This document shows positions 19,201 to 29,210 of a DNA stretch of 64,000 nucleotides, piece by piece. Below the pieces are notes generated by a model. The model made no database searches, had not been told where the DNA came from, and saw nothing but the letters and a program-made list of their open reading frames with translations. Position numbers and translations under genes: made by a program. Origin of the DNA: Bombyx mori (lineage: Eukaryota; Arthropoda; Insecta; Lepidoptera; Bombycidae); NCBI RefSeq assembly GCF_030269925.1, contig NC_085133.1, positions 9,568,001 to 9,632,000 of the forward strand, written 5' to 3'. Each line of letters begins with the position of its first letter. Position 1 is the stretch's first letter.

Positions 19201-22200
19201 AAATTCGATGTAACGGAAGAGCGACACTGAAAAAGGACAAACGATTAATGCGACGATTTAGCCTGCGAGAGAATGAGATAGAATACTTCAAAAGTTCTTA
19301 CTTCTATCCCTTGCAAGCGGGATAGGTGTTTTGTACCGAGATATTTATAATATTACCCACTATAGGGCCTAGGTTTGTCTTCATTTATTACTTCAATGAA
19401 CAAACACTTTTCTGATACAGCTTTATAAAAGTACATTCAAACAGGCTATTTATGTTTACGTCAATAATTAACGGCCGTCTGGTGTAGTGGTAAGTGACAT
19501 GGTCACTACACAAGGGGGTCGCGGGTTCGAAACCCGCCAAGGGAAGATATTTGTATGATAAATATAAAATGTATTTTCCAGGGTTATGGATATATATCTA
19601 ATATATAAAATTCTCGTGTCACAGTTTTCGTTGCCATACTCCTCCGAAACGGCTTGACCGATTTTGATGAAACTTTTTGTGCTTATCCGGTATCTATGAG
19701 AATCGGCGAACATCTATTTTTCATCCCCCTAAATGTTAGGGGTAGTCCACCCCTAAATTTTTTTTTTTAATTTTTAGACAAAAAAATTTTATTTTATTTT
19801 TTTATGATACAGCATATAAAAATACATACAACCCTAAATTTTGACATCTCTACGATCAACCCTTATTTTTTATTTGCTAATTAAAAACTTTAAAATTTTT
19901 TGCGAGAATTTTGTTTTTATTTTGTCATGACGTAGAATAAAAAAATTCATATTACTCTGAAATTTTCACCCCTCTACGATCAACCCCTATTTTTTATTTG
20001 TATAAATATTATTTTTTATAATTCATCATCATCAGCCTGTATCTATCCACTGCTGGATGTAGGCCTCTCCCATAGTCCGCCACAATGAACGATCCTCCGC
20101 CTTCCGCATCCAATCTCTCCCAGCATATCGCCGCAAGTCATCGGTCCAACGGGCATTGTTTATAATTATATAAACTTTAATTTTTTTGGCAAGATTTTCA
20201 TTTTTATTTTTATTTTGTCAGGAATTAAAATAAAAAATCTGATGTTACTCTCAAATTTTCATCCCTCTATGATCAACCCCTATTTTTTATTTGTTAATTA
20301 TAAACTTGAATTTTTTTGGCAAGATTTTTATTTTGTTTTGTCATGACTAAAATAAAAAAAATTATATTTCTCTCAATTTTCACTCTTATACGATCAACCC
20401 CTATTTTTCCATCCCGATTAATATTTTTTTTATTCTATGCACAGATCCACAATAAGGTTGCAAGATGGCAATCAAATATTATAATTGTAGTACGATAAAT
20501 TCTTATTCAGAGTTTATAATTTCAAGTTCCTTTAATTATGTTTTTTTTAAATTGAATTTGATCTCCCGCCCTCGCCGGTCGACTACTGATCAACTATCGA
20601 TCAGCTAACCCCACCAGGTGTCACCACTCATCCAGCAAACATCACGTAGTAGGGATGAGGACGAAGCCGGTCTCCTGTCTTACTTACTCACTATACATCA
20701 TAGATTATACACTTAATATATTTGAGAGCTATTATACAATACTATACATTTTTCAGCCATGTTTTTTTGGTTTTATTTGTGTATCAATAGTATGTTCAGT
20801 AGGTCTGAGAATCGGCTACTATCTATTTTTCATACCCCTAAGTGAAAAGGGTTGTCCACCCTAAACATTTATTTTTAATTTTAATTTTTTGGATATATAT
20901 TTTTTTGTTTATAATGAGGTATTATGTGGTTAAATGAGGTTTTTTTTTCTACAGTAGAATTTCCCTAGAAATCTTATTTAGGGCAACACAACGTTTGCCG
21001 GGTCAGCTAGTTTAATATATGTATGTGTATAATAAAAATCTTACATTTATTTCCGTTATCTGGTACCTGTAACACAAGTTCTTTACGAACTTAGCACGGG
21101 ACCAGTGAACGTGCCGTGATCGTTAAAAAAGATAATAATAATAATTGGCAATGAAACTTCAACTTTTGCACGGGATTTCTGATTAAGTGACGCAATGATT
21201 CCGTGAGTCGTATCGCGTTTGTAATGGTAAACATTTTTTTTTAAACACAGAAATGACTATATCTTGCTTTGAGGATAAGGTATAGTGCACACTCATATTG
21301 AGCGATGCGACCATAATAAAGCCTTTGCAACTGAGACTTCTATCTAATGTGCAATGGCGGAAGACGGTTTCACTAAATGGAAAAAAATACAGTAATAAAT
21401 TGCGCCTTGATATAGCGTACATATTTTTTTTATTGCTTAGATTGGTGGACGGGCTCACAGCTCACCTGATGTTAAGTGGTTACTGGAGCCCATAGACATC
21501 TACAACGTAAATGCGACACCCATCTTGAGATATAAGTTCTAAGGTCGCAGTATAGTTACAGCGGTTGCTCTACCCTTCAAACCGAAACGTGTTTCAGCTT
21601 CAAGGCAGAAATAAGCAGGGCGATGGTACCTGCCCGTGCGGACTCACAAGAGGTCCTACCACTAGTAAAATACAAGTAAATTCATTATTGCGAACCCAGA
21701 TTCTTCACCTTCGTGGTTCTTGGTGATTTTTTAAAACATCCCAAAGAATATCTAGAAGGATAATGGGAGGAGATGGTCACGGCCCTCAGACATGAGAAAT
21801 GCGTCTCAAGGAGGAGGAAAGAATATCTACGAATCGCTACAAATTCATAACATTATTAATAGCTTGACCTAGTTCTAGGAATCCAACCTAGATTGCATAG
21901 AGATTTGCAAGGTTTTCTAACCATTGTTTTATTGGGAAATTTTGTCTAGCTTTACCAGTTTAATCTTAAGGTACTTCCATAGTGACCACGCTTACAAACT
22001 AGATTGATCTTACGTTTTATGCTTTCACACTTTGTGAATAACTACACATTGGTTGTATTAAAGGCCACCAGTGTTTTTATAATAGTAACTGGGAACATCC
22101 GGTCCCAAATTAGGATTCCCTGTGTTATACCAGATACTGACACACTTATTTGCGTTTATTTATGTAACCTCTATATGGTTTATGACATATATATTTTTCC

Positions 22201-23064
22201 TACCTATGCTGATAGCCTTGAGCAGTGGCGTAGCTACCCAGGGGCTAGGCGGGGCAGTGCCCCGGGGCCCTCAAGCTCAGGGAGCCCTCGAATCCTTACC
22301 AGAAATTTCGATCGAACTGAAGTTTTGGAAATTTCTCCTATTTTATCCTTCTCCTATAAATATGACAGGCTGCAAGCCCCACTTTAATCATGACAACTGA
22401 AATGAGAGAATTTCAAATGTTATGCTTAGGGAATTCCCCTAAATTCTTTCTTGGCAGTGTTGTCAATTGGACGAATAGTGATATGTGCGGTTTATTATTC
22501 ATCGAGGTGCGTTTTATGGTGAATTCGAGTTAAGTTTTTTTTTTTTTTCGAGAACGGTTAAAAAATTAATACTGTATCAGGAGTAAGTAAGCTCGTAGAG
22601 GACGCGCGACGGGCTACCAGCAGTTTTTGCGCGCTTATTAAGGAGTGGGATGCTCGAAGTGGTGTCCGGAAGGCGACCCCTTTTGAAGAGCACCGCTGTG
22701 CTTTTCGTGGGGTTGATTTTTGACATAAATCTTAAAAGAGGTTATAATATGATATACAGGTGACATGAATGGTATTTTGAATATTGAAGCATTAGAAGAA
22801 GAAACATTAGAAATATTAAAACAATTTTGAATATTGAATTTAAAAAAAACATAAAAACTGGTGAAGCAATAGCTTTAAATGCTGTTTCTCTTTATAGAGC
22901 AGCTCAGTTTGTGCTATAGTTTTACTGGGCTAAACTTTATTTTGGTGTGAATAAAATAATACATCATACGTATACAGATACTATACACACAGACAAAGAC
23001 CAAACAAACTCAGCACAGGAATATCTGTTCGACTTCAGACACAAGTTTTAATCGCCTCTTGTGT

Positions 23065-23107
<43 letters not shown>

Positions 23108-26100
23108 CACTTTATTGCACACCAAAACACAATTTACATTCAAAAAACAATCAAAAAAAGCAGATACATTTGTACAATAGGCGGTCTTATCGCTAAAAGC
23201 GATCTCTTCCAGATAACCCTTTAATTTATAGAAATTCTAGAAAATATAAAAAATATAGCAGGTATGTTGCGGTGTACTATAGATAATATATTATAGAAAA
23301 TATATACATACAATAAACAAAATATATACCGTTTACATATAATATGAAATATATCCCAATATTTATATACCAATTATATAACCAATATACATACTTACAT
23401 ACAATACATACTAATATACTTACATACACATAATACATCAACAGTATGGAACAGTACAACGCTTCGAGAGAGACTCTGATGGCCGATATATCGCGCATCC
23501 CCCGTGCTATGATCCGCATAGCAATGCATGCCATAAATAGATACTTAGCATGTTATTGATATGCAGTATGAAAAGCGTGGGGGAGAGCACCGAACCTTGT
23601 GGGACACCAGCGTTGATGGTCATGGTATGCAATTAATGTTGCTAAAATGCAATCCAAAAGGTTTTAAGATATTTCCTTCATCGTTCAGGCCATTCATTTG
23701 TGAAATTCACTCCCAATACGTATTTATTATGCATAAAAACGCATTATATCAATAAAAAAAGCATTACACACACTACCATGTATTTGACACAACACATACA
23801 TAAAAACATACTCTTTGTTTACTGTCAATTGGGAAACTTTTGTTATTGTTTAAGGCTGTGGTCGAATTGAGAATAGATTAATATTGTTTGTCTTTAATAT
23901 TATTGATCTATAGTGCAGTTTTGGCGAATACTGTGATTATATTATCGAATTATAATAGTTCTCGACAATAGAACAATAACAATGTTTAAACTTATAATTA
24001 TATATATATATTTTTTTTATTGCTTATATGGGTGGAAGAGCTCACAGCCCACCTGGTGTTAAGTGGTTACTGGAGCCCATAGACATCACAACGTAGATGC
24101 GCCACCCACCTTGAGATACAAGTTCTAAAGTCTCAGTATAGTTACAACGGCTGCCCCACCCTTCAAGCCGAAACGTATTACTGCTTCACGGCAGAAATAG
24201 GCAGGGTATATACCTATCCGCGCGGACTCACAAGAGGTCCTACCACCAGTAATTACGCAAATTATAATTTTGCGGGTTTGTTTTTTATTACACGATGTTA
24301 TTCATTCATCGTGAAGTCAATCGTGAACATTTGTTGAGTACGTATTTCATCAGAAAAATTGGTACGCGCCTGCAGGATTCGAACACCGGTGCATCGCTCA
24401 ACACGAATGCAACGGACGTCTTATCCTTTAGGCCACGACGACTGCAATTTCAATTAATTAAAGTCGAATTTCGACTACTGCGGGACCACTAATTTTAACA
24501 ATTAGTTGTCAGCTTAATTGAATTATGTCAGGGTAAATTGTTCGATTAGTGTATGCAAATTATTGCATGCATGATAGGAATTTTTTTTAAATTGTATTTA
24601 TTTTTATTTTTAAAATGTAACATTTTCATTATATTATTGTATTTGTATATATGTGTATATATTTTAAATAAGTAGGTACGCCTTCATTCATTTAGCTCAG
24701 TAGATGTTTTCTGTTAACGTTGTTGTCTGGAAGAGATCGCTTTTAGCGATACGACCGCCCATTGTACATTTTGTATTTGATGTTAGGCATTTATGTCTTG
24801 ATTTTGCATTGGTGTACAAAATTTTTTTACTGGTGGTAGGAGCTCTTGTCCGCACGGGTAGGTACCACAGCCCTGCCTATTTCTGCCGTGAAGCAGTAAT
24901 GCGTTTGAAGGGTGTGGGACAGCTGTTGTAACTATACTGAGACCTTAGAACTTATATCTCAAGGTGGGTGGCGCATTTACGTTGTAGATGTATATGGGCT
25001 CCGGTAACCGCTTAACAACAGGTGGGCTGTGACCTTGTCCACCCATCTAAGGAATAAAAAATAAAAATAAAAAAAATAAAAAATCCATTGACTTGGTAGA
25101 TCAAAACTAATTTTTAAATATTTCTTTTCAGCGTCATCGGTTGGCATTTCTGGAATACCCGGTTTCTTCATGTCCTCGACTCTTATGGAAGCATACGGAC
25201 GAAAAGTTGCCCATTTTATTATCATGATGCCCGGACTGATAGGCTGGTTATTGATATACTTCGGTAACAACATCCCCGTGCTAATGATAGGGAGGATTCT
25301 GGGTGGAATGAGCGCTGGCGGTACAGTCGCGTTAGGAGCCATTGTCATCGGAGAATACAGTAGTCCGAAATATCGAGGAATGTATTTAAATATGAAAACA
25401 GCTTCGGTATGCTTAGGGGGGATGCTCGTCCATATCTTAGGACACTTTTACAATTGGAGGACCGTCGCTTTGCAAGCAACGATTCCATATATTATTTCAA
25501 TGGCGATCATTAGCACGTGGCCCGAGAGCCCTGCGTGGTTAATATCGAAGCAGCAGTACGAGCAAAGCGAAAAAAACTTCTATTTTCTGCGTGGAAAGAC
25601 TGAAGAATCGTACAGAGAACTGGAAAACATGATGCAATCACAAACCAATAGAGTTGCGACGAAGACGAAAGAATTAACATTTACGGATAAACTAGTTGAC
25701 TTCTTAAAGAAATTCACGAAGAAGAACTTCTTGAAGCCGCTCTTTATATTACTGAACGGAACTATCCTGTTAGAAACGTGCGGCCGACACATATTCCCCG
25801 CTTACGCATTGCAGATTATAGCCGAAATTACTGGGAGCAAATCGCAATCATTTTACTACACAATGTGCATAGATGTGATTATAACTGTTAGTGCGGTTTG
25901 CTCTTCCATATTAGTCAAAGTGATGAAAAGACGTACCTTACTTTTTTCTACCGGATTTGCTGCCTTTTTTGTCCTAATTATTGTTTGTGCTTATCTATTT
26001 TTAGTGGCTCAGGGAGTGATACCTGATAAATACCACTGGGTTCCTATAGCTTTATTTGTGGTTTATTTTATTCTTGCTAATTTAGGTTGCACCCCGATAC

Positions 26101-26414
26101 CTTTGGCGTTTTTGGGAGAACTATTCCCGTTGGAGCATAGGGGAGCGGGTTCAGCTGTAGCAGGGATATTCATGTCCGTTATACTCATGCTTGGATTACT
26201 TTTAACACCCCATTTATTAGCCAAGATCGCTGTGCACGGTACGTTCGCCGTTTTCGGCATTATTATGGGTATTTCTTTGGCAATATTATATGTCACATTA
26301 CCTGAAACTAAAGATAAGACGCTTCAAGAAATCGAGGATTACTTTAATTACGGTAAATTTAAGGACTTCAAAAATGTTGAAGAGCCAGACGTTAAAACTA
26401 AAATGCTTAAGTGA
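16264..26414 (+). CDS. Facilitated trehalose/sugar transporter, Tret1-like (gene 1), 3 coding exons
   Basis: Exons 16264-16284, 18971-19106 and 25132-26414 join to a 479-residue protein in one frame. It is an MFS sugar porter expected to carry trehalose or hexoses across the plasma membrane. Visible family marks are ASW before TM2, YGRK (74-77), GRILGG (106-111), EYSSPKYRG (127-135), PESPAWL (183-189), KRRT (318-321), GELFPLEHRG (381-390) and PETKDKTLQEIE (443-454). Hydrophobic stretches fit 12 membrane helices. Length is normal for the family. Splice sites are GT-AG with phases 0 and 1. It has the same exon design as gene 2, 12 kb downstream. The substrate is inferred from the family. The 7-codon first exon is the least certain part; it is chosen because it gives a phase-0 donor and parallels gene 2. 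Confidence 0.85.
16285..16725. other. Start of intron 1 of transporter gene 1
   Basis: AT-rich intronic sequence with long T runs; nothing recognised before the Helitron at 16726. Confidence 0.55.
16726..16934 (+). mobile_element. Short nonautonomous Helitron (209 bp)
   Basis: Begins TCTATACT, ends CTAG, and lies between A (16725) and T (16935), as expected for Helitrons. It shares the body AAGAGGAAAGATTTGTTTG and GAAGCGAAGCGAGGGCGGG with the copy at 34252-34459. No Rep/helicase coding sequence. Confidence 0.85.
16989..17101 (-). mobile_element. CR1-like LINE, 3' terminal fragment
   Basis: Inverted tail and GGCAGACGAGTACACGGCCC body up to CTGCTGCCTACCGCT; intronic in gene 1. Confidence 0.82.
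17150..17450 (+). pseudogene. RTE-like LINE, C-terminal fragment (frameshifted)
   Basis: Two frames together read QGRVNSKRSHGQSPMR, TDQMK and then ECVRQASARELRRTAVKALK, KNKDST, as in RTE-type ends. The minus-strand piece at 50405-50590 is the same family. It ends near a GATGGTGATC tail. Confidence 0.65.
17451..17865. other. Intronic DNA without recognised features
   Basis: Part of intron 1 of transporter gene 1. No repeat was identified except a short self-complementary CCTAGGGTAGG / CAACCTACCC pair near 17550-17580. Confidence 0.5.
17866..18366. repeat. Duplicated segment, copy 1 (about 500 bp)
   Basis: It matches 37288-37857 over almost its whole length, including CTGGACACAGAATTCGTTTA and TCCACAGAGTTCTAAATTTA. 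This copy has extra bases at 18160-18230 and lacks the LINE tail found in copy 2. It has no coding motif I recognise. It could be an undescribed interspersed repeat or a local duplication. Confidence 0.85.
18367..18970. other. End of intron 1 of transporter gene 1
   Basis: Mixed AT-rich sequence with a GC-richer part at 18660-18800; no feature recognised. The acceptor AATCTTCCAG precedes exon 2. Confidence 0.5.
18971..19106 (+). CDS. Transporter gene 1, coding exon 2 (136 nt)
   Basis: Encodes TWAVSAVLINMVGQG onward, the first membrane helix, and ends TASWL plus one base of a Ser codon. The acceptor is CTTCCAG and the donor T|GTGAGT. The length equals that of exon 2 of gene 2, and both contain PDSPIP. 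Confidence 0.85.
19107..19468. other. Start of intron 2 of transporter gene 1
   Basis: No repeat or exon recognised before the SINE at 19469. Confidence 0.5.
19597..21010 (+). mobile_element. Nonautonomous Helitron (1414 bp) inside a SINE
   Basis: Begins TCTAATATATAAAATTCTCG and ends GGGTCAGCTAG, between A (19596) and T (21011). The interior has three to four diverged copies of an AT-rich unit of about 140-200 bp marked by CTACGATCAACCCCTATTTT, and an RTE-like fragment. No Rep/helicase frame. Confidence 0.87.
20026..20157 (-). pseudogene. RTE-like LINE 3' end carried inside the Helitron
   Basis: The minus strand reads RWTDDLRRYAGRDWMRKAED then RSLWRTMGEAYIQQWIDTG and a stop, followed by a TGATGATG tail. 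The frame is intact in this short piece. Confidence 0.82.
21144..21423. other. Intronic DNA without recognised features
   Basis: Part of intron 2 of transporter gene 1; no repeat match seen. Confidence 0.5.
21424..21668 (-). repeat. Bm1 SINE, 3' half
   Basis: Inverted copy from the poly-A to the CCTACCACTAGTAA segment; intronic. Confidence 0.86.
21669..22214. other. Intronic DNA with a faint SINE-B trace
   Basis: Nothing clear up to about 22090. From 22095 to 22200 the order CCCAAATTAGGATTCCCTGT then GATACTGACACAC resembles the non-tRNA part of SINE family B in an old copy. Confidence 0.4.
22215..22480. mobile_element. hAT-like DNA transposon end
   Basis: Begins CAGTGGCGTAGCTACC followed by a GGGGC-rich block, the look of hAT termini. 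The other end was not found, so this is a fragment. Confidence 0.45.
22600..22728 (-). pseudogene. Jockey-like reverse transcriptase fragment
   Basis: The minus strand reads KINPTKSTAVLFKRG, which matches INPAKSTAVLFQRG after the FADD motif in the complete LINE ORF2 at 57096-59978. Only about 40 codons remain. Confidence 0.75.
22729..23068. other. AT-rich intronic DNA
   Basis: No feature recognised in this part of intron 2 of transporter gene 1. Confidence 0.5.
23069..23104. repeat. (GA)n microsatellite
   Basis: A perfect dinucleotide tract of about 36 bases directly next to the tail of the adjoining LINE-type repeat, from which it may have grown. Confidence 0.95.
23105..23225 (-). repeat. 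LINE-type 3' end repeat with ATCGCTTTTAGCGAT palindrome
   Basis: On the minus strand it reads GGTTATCTGGAAGAGATCGC, the palindrome, AAGACCGCC and TTGTACAAATGTATCTGC, ending GTGCAATAAAGTGTATTC. The same unit appears at 24720-24790 and 40632-40738. Confidence 0.7.
23430..23622 (-). pseudogene. CR1/L2-type reverse transcriptase fragment, YADD changed to YADH
   Basis: The minus strand encodes TINAGVPQGSVLSPTLFIL and, after a frameshift, GMHCYADHSTGDA. These are two neighbouring reverse transcriptase motifs; the second catalytic Asp is His here. It lies upstream, in the same orientation, of the palindrome-type 3' end at 23105-23225, so the two may be parts of one decayed LINE. Confidence 0.75.
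23623..24007. other. AT-rich intronic DNA
   Basis: No feature recognised before the Bm1 at 24008. Confidence 0.5.
24008..24442 (-). repeat. Bm1 SINE, full length
   Basis: From the inverted tail to the complete tRNA-related head, with B box GTTCGAATCC and A box GGCCTAAAGGATAAGACG read on the minus strand. Intronic. Confidence 0.93.
24720..24800 (+). repeat. LINE-type 3' end repeat with palindrome
   Basis: TTGTCTGGAAGAGATCGC, palindrome, ACGACCGCCCATTGTACAT; the same family as 23105-23225. Confidence 0.7.
24828..25083 (+). repeat. Bm1 SINE, 3' half, next to exon 3 of gene 1
   Basis: From TTACTGGTGGTAGGAGC to the terminal AAGGAATAAAAAATAAAA. Its tail ends 48 bp before the exon 3 boundary. Confidence 0.88.
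25132..26414 (+). CDS. Transporter gene 1, coding exon 3
   Basis: The acceptor TTTCTTTTCAG precedes CG, which completes the Ser codon begun in exon 2. The exon carries residues 53-479: TM2 onward, all MFS motifs, and the stop TGA 26412-26414. An in-frame ATG at 25203-25205 or earlier is not needed as a start, because the spliced model supplies TM1. Confidence 0.92.
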
Positions 26415-27069
26415 AGTGAAGTTTGTATTTTGGAAGCAGAAGAGAGAGAGGAAGCAGAGGGACCGTAAGAAATGGCAGAAAGTATTTAATTGCACGTTTA
26501 CCGACCGTTTTTGAAAAGCCTGCCGCTTTGAAACTAGTCGATAGATAAGAGATATAAGACCGTAAAATAGGGACTTGAATCTGTATTTGTAAGCAAGCAA
26601 GACCGTGTGTCTCATCTGGTTATTAGCAGTTACTATAAGTTCAGGTACTTCCAAATGAAAAAGACACCGTAACCTCAGGAGCTAAAAAAGGGTTTGAACT
26701 ACCTTTTTAAATCTCAATTGAATAGAAGTCATAGCGTTTGGTAATTGAAATGAAATTTCTTGTAGAGCCGAATGAAATGTGATAAAAAATGCCTTGAAAC
26801 GTGGAGTAGAGAAATGGAGATTGTAGATAGTCTCTGAGATAGGGATGAACTCAGTCTCTGTGCGATGGTAAATTAGATGTTACGGAATAATTTCAAATAA
26901 TTCCAAAAGCCACGTTGTAGCATGTAATTAAGTAAAGAATATTCGAATTGTCGCAAATAATATAAGGACATTAAAAAACGCGTGGAAAACTAGTTTTAAT
27001 TATGGTATACGAACCGTGAAAACCGAAGTAAATACACGAAATACCAGGACTCTGGACCGCAAACACCCT
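26415..27069. other. 3' flank of transporter gene 1
   Basis: Presumed 3' UTR and intergenic DNA. I see no AATAAA near the stop codon; the first clear one is 1.4 kb downstream at about 27852, inside unassigned DNA. Confidence 0.5.
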
Positions 27070-27188
27070 ATAATTTTTTTTATTGCCCTTGTAGGCAGAC
27101 GAGCATACGGCCCACCTGATGGTGAATTATTACCGTCACCCATGGATTTCAGTAATCCCAGGAGCTGAGCTAAGTCGCTGCCTACCAA
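27070..27188 (-). mobile_element. CR1-like LINE, 3' terminal fragment
   Basis: Inverted tail and the GGCAGACGAGCATACGGCCC body up to the GCTGCCTACC segment. Confidence 0.82.
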
Positions 27189-27299
27189 CTTTTGACTTCC
27201 TTGACTCCTTTTGACTTCAACACAGAAAGTAACTGTTCGGTTTTTTAGTAGGGTCTTGTCTACGAAACTAGTTTGGCGCAACCCAGACATTAAATAGAA

Positions 27300-27415
27300 G
27301 GCTCGATTGTATAACACAACGGCTGTCCCACCCTTAAAACCGGAATGCCTGGTTGGTTCGCGGTAGGAATACGTAGACCTGTATAACTTACCTGTGTGGA
27401 CCAACAAAGACCAGT
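27300..27415 (-). repeat. Degenerate Bm1 SINE fragment
   Basis: ACAACGGCTGTCCCACCC and GGTTCGCGGTAGGAATA still show the inverted Bm1 body. Confidence 0.5.
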
Positions 27416-28526
27416 ATCTGAAAACACTTCTGTCCTTTGTCCAGTGAGTCGGGTCCTTTACCCTTCTTTATATACGGGAAAAGATGCAGTAGTGTTGTCC
27501 TAAGTCTACAGCATACAGACTATTCCAGATGATCTTGTCATCTGCTGTAACCATTGGACAACCGGCCACTTGAGCAGAGTTCGTCATTATCTGGTACCTC
27601 GCAGTTCTCCTACAAAGAATTTACCTATAAAATTTCATATACCATCCAGCTCCTGAATTTACTTCCCTTCTGAAGGTATAGATCAGCATATTTCTGAAGA
27701 GAAAATCATTAAGAGCTGGATCAAAGAGCTTTTATGGTCCGGCGTGCCTGATGCTCACCTACAAACAAAAAAAAATAATCAATGTTCCTGACGAAAGAGT
27801 TGGGGCAATATTAATTTAATGTATTTTTAAGTTTTAAATGTTAAACTTTCGAATAAAACTGGATCTGTCTCCACTGTAACTAATAGCAATCCAAGAAATA
27901 TCCTTTTGAAAGATCCCGCGTGACTTTCTTACGTTTATTATGAAGACAGAAACCTTGTAACTGCCAAAATTGCATCGAGATTCATCCCAATGGGATGAAT
28001 AATGCAAGAACGCGTTCAGGACAAACACACAAAGAAACTGTCAGGTTTTTTTTAAGATATTGTAATTAATAAGTTAAAACTTTTTTTTTCTATTTTATAA
28101 CGAATGTAAATATTAGGTACTTTATGATTTGTGTATTAATGTAAATGATAATTTCTTAAATATACTATTTAATTAATATTACATATAACTTTTATTTCGG
28201 TGGTTATCCTTCCGGACATAATTGAAGATTCGACGAAAACCAAAGTGCTTTCTTGAAACTCTAAGGACTAAATAAACATATATATTTTTATAGCTATCCG
28301 GTTGTGCACTTGCATTGCATACTTAGACCCTCTAAATGGCCAAAAATTTGCCCGAGCATCCAGTCTGGTCTAAAGCTCGTATATCGATAGATAAACTGGT
28401 CAGACCGGTACTAAGAGAGAATACACACTCGGGATTAATTAAAAACATGTTTCGATACTCGGGTAAGTCGATGTCCAACAGGGGATGTGTTTCGGTTAAA
28501 AAAATTGAAATAAGTACTAAGTATAT
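27416..28526. other. Intergenic DNA without firm features
   Basis: Includes an isolated open frame 28336-28462 that begins MAKNLPEHPVW and ends at TCGG|GTAAGT. Its phase (1) does not fit exon 2 of transporter gene 2, and I found no partner exon, so it is not called as a gene. Confidence 0.45.
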
Positions 28527-28590
28527 AAGTACCACCATCCTGCCTATTTCTGGGGTGAAGCACTCATGTGTTCCAGTTTGTTCTAACTAT
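28527..28590 (+). repeat. Short Bm1 SINE fragment
   Basis: AAGTACCACCATCCTGCC through TTCTGGGGTGAAGCA and TTCCAGTTTG; a decayed piece of the Bm1 middle. Confidence 0.5.
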
Positions 28591-28700
28591 TACATAAATT
28601 TAGTGGAGTCCGGTAAATTTCCGCTGTGACATAAAAACTAGTTGAGCGCCACCTATCGAACTTTGATGGTACTAGAACTGTAATATTCTCTGAGATGCCA

Positions 28701-28846
28701 TTTTTTTTTCCTATCTAAGCTGGCCTTGAGAGGCCATTTCAGTGTAACCCTCAAATATATTAAGTGTATAATCTATGGTGTAACCCTAACAAGTAGGTAA
28801 GCTCACGGGGCTCAAACCTGACGACGTTGCTAACACTAACCCCAGC
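28701..28846 (-). mobile_element. Jockey-like LINE 3' UTR fragment
   Basis: Inverted tail, then CTATCTAAGCTGGCCTTGAG and the GTAAGCTCACGGGGCTCAAA block. Confidence 0.75.
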
Positions 28847-28849
28847 CGT

Positions 28850-29210
28850 GAAGTCGTCGTAGTCTAAGGGATGAGACGTCCGGTGCATTCATGTTGAGCG
28901 ATGCACCGGTGTTCGAATCCCGCAGGCGGGTACCAATTATTCTAATGAAATACGCACTCAACAAATGTTCACGATTGACTTCCACGCTGAAGGAATAACA
29001 TCGTGTAATAAAAATCAAACCCACAAAATTATAATTTGCGTAATTACTGATGGTAGGAACTCTTGTGAGTCCGCGCGGGACCTTGCCTATTTCTGCCGTG
29101 AAGTAGTAATGCGTTTCGGTTTGAAGGGTGGGGCAGCCGTTGTAACTATACTTGAGACCTTAGAACTTATATCTCAAGGTGGGTGGCGCATTTACGTCGT
29201 AGATGTCTAC
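28850..29210 (+). repeat. Bm1 SINE with complete head, 3' end missing
   Basis: Has the tRNA-like head (AGTCTAAGGGATGAGACG and GTTCGAATCCCGC) and the body, but stops at GTAGATGTCTAC without the terminal block or A tail. Loss of the 3' end is unusual for a retroposed copy and implies a later deletion. Confidence 0.88.

Larger units (their letters stand above)
19469..21143 (+). repeat. tRNA-derived SINE (family C), split by a Helitron
   Basis: The parts 19469-19596 and 21011-21143 join to match the intact inverted copy at 44404-44664. The head has tRNA-like A and B boxes (TGGTGTAGTGGTAAGTGAC and GGGTTCGAAACCC); the end is an (AAT)n-type tail. Confidence 0.88.

Noticed and set aside
19469..19541. 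tRNA gene call on the SINE C head
   Set aside because: A and B boxes are present but it is part of a repeated SINE with a body and tail; the same holds for the Bm1 and SINE B heads.
25170..25205. Starting transporter gene 1 at an ATG inside exon 3
   Set aside because: That would remove TM1. A 136-nt exon with matching phase supplies it, as in gene 2. The equivalent start in gene 2 exon 3 would be a TTG.
28336..28462. MAKNLPEHPVW frame as first exon of transporter gene 2
   Set aside because: Its donor is phase 1, while exon 2 starts in phase 0. The exon at 38384-38422 fits and is closer.
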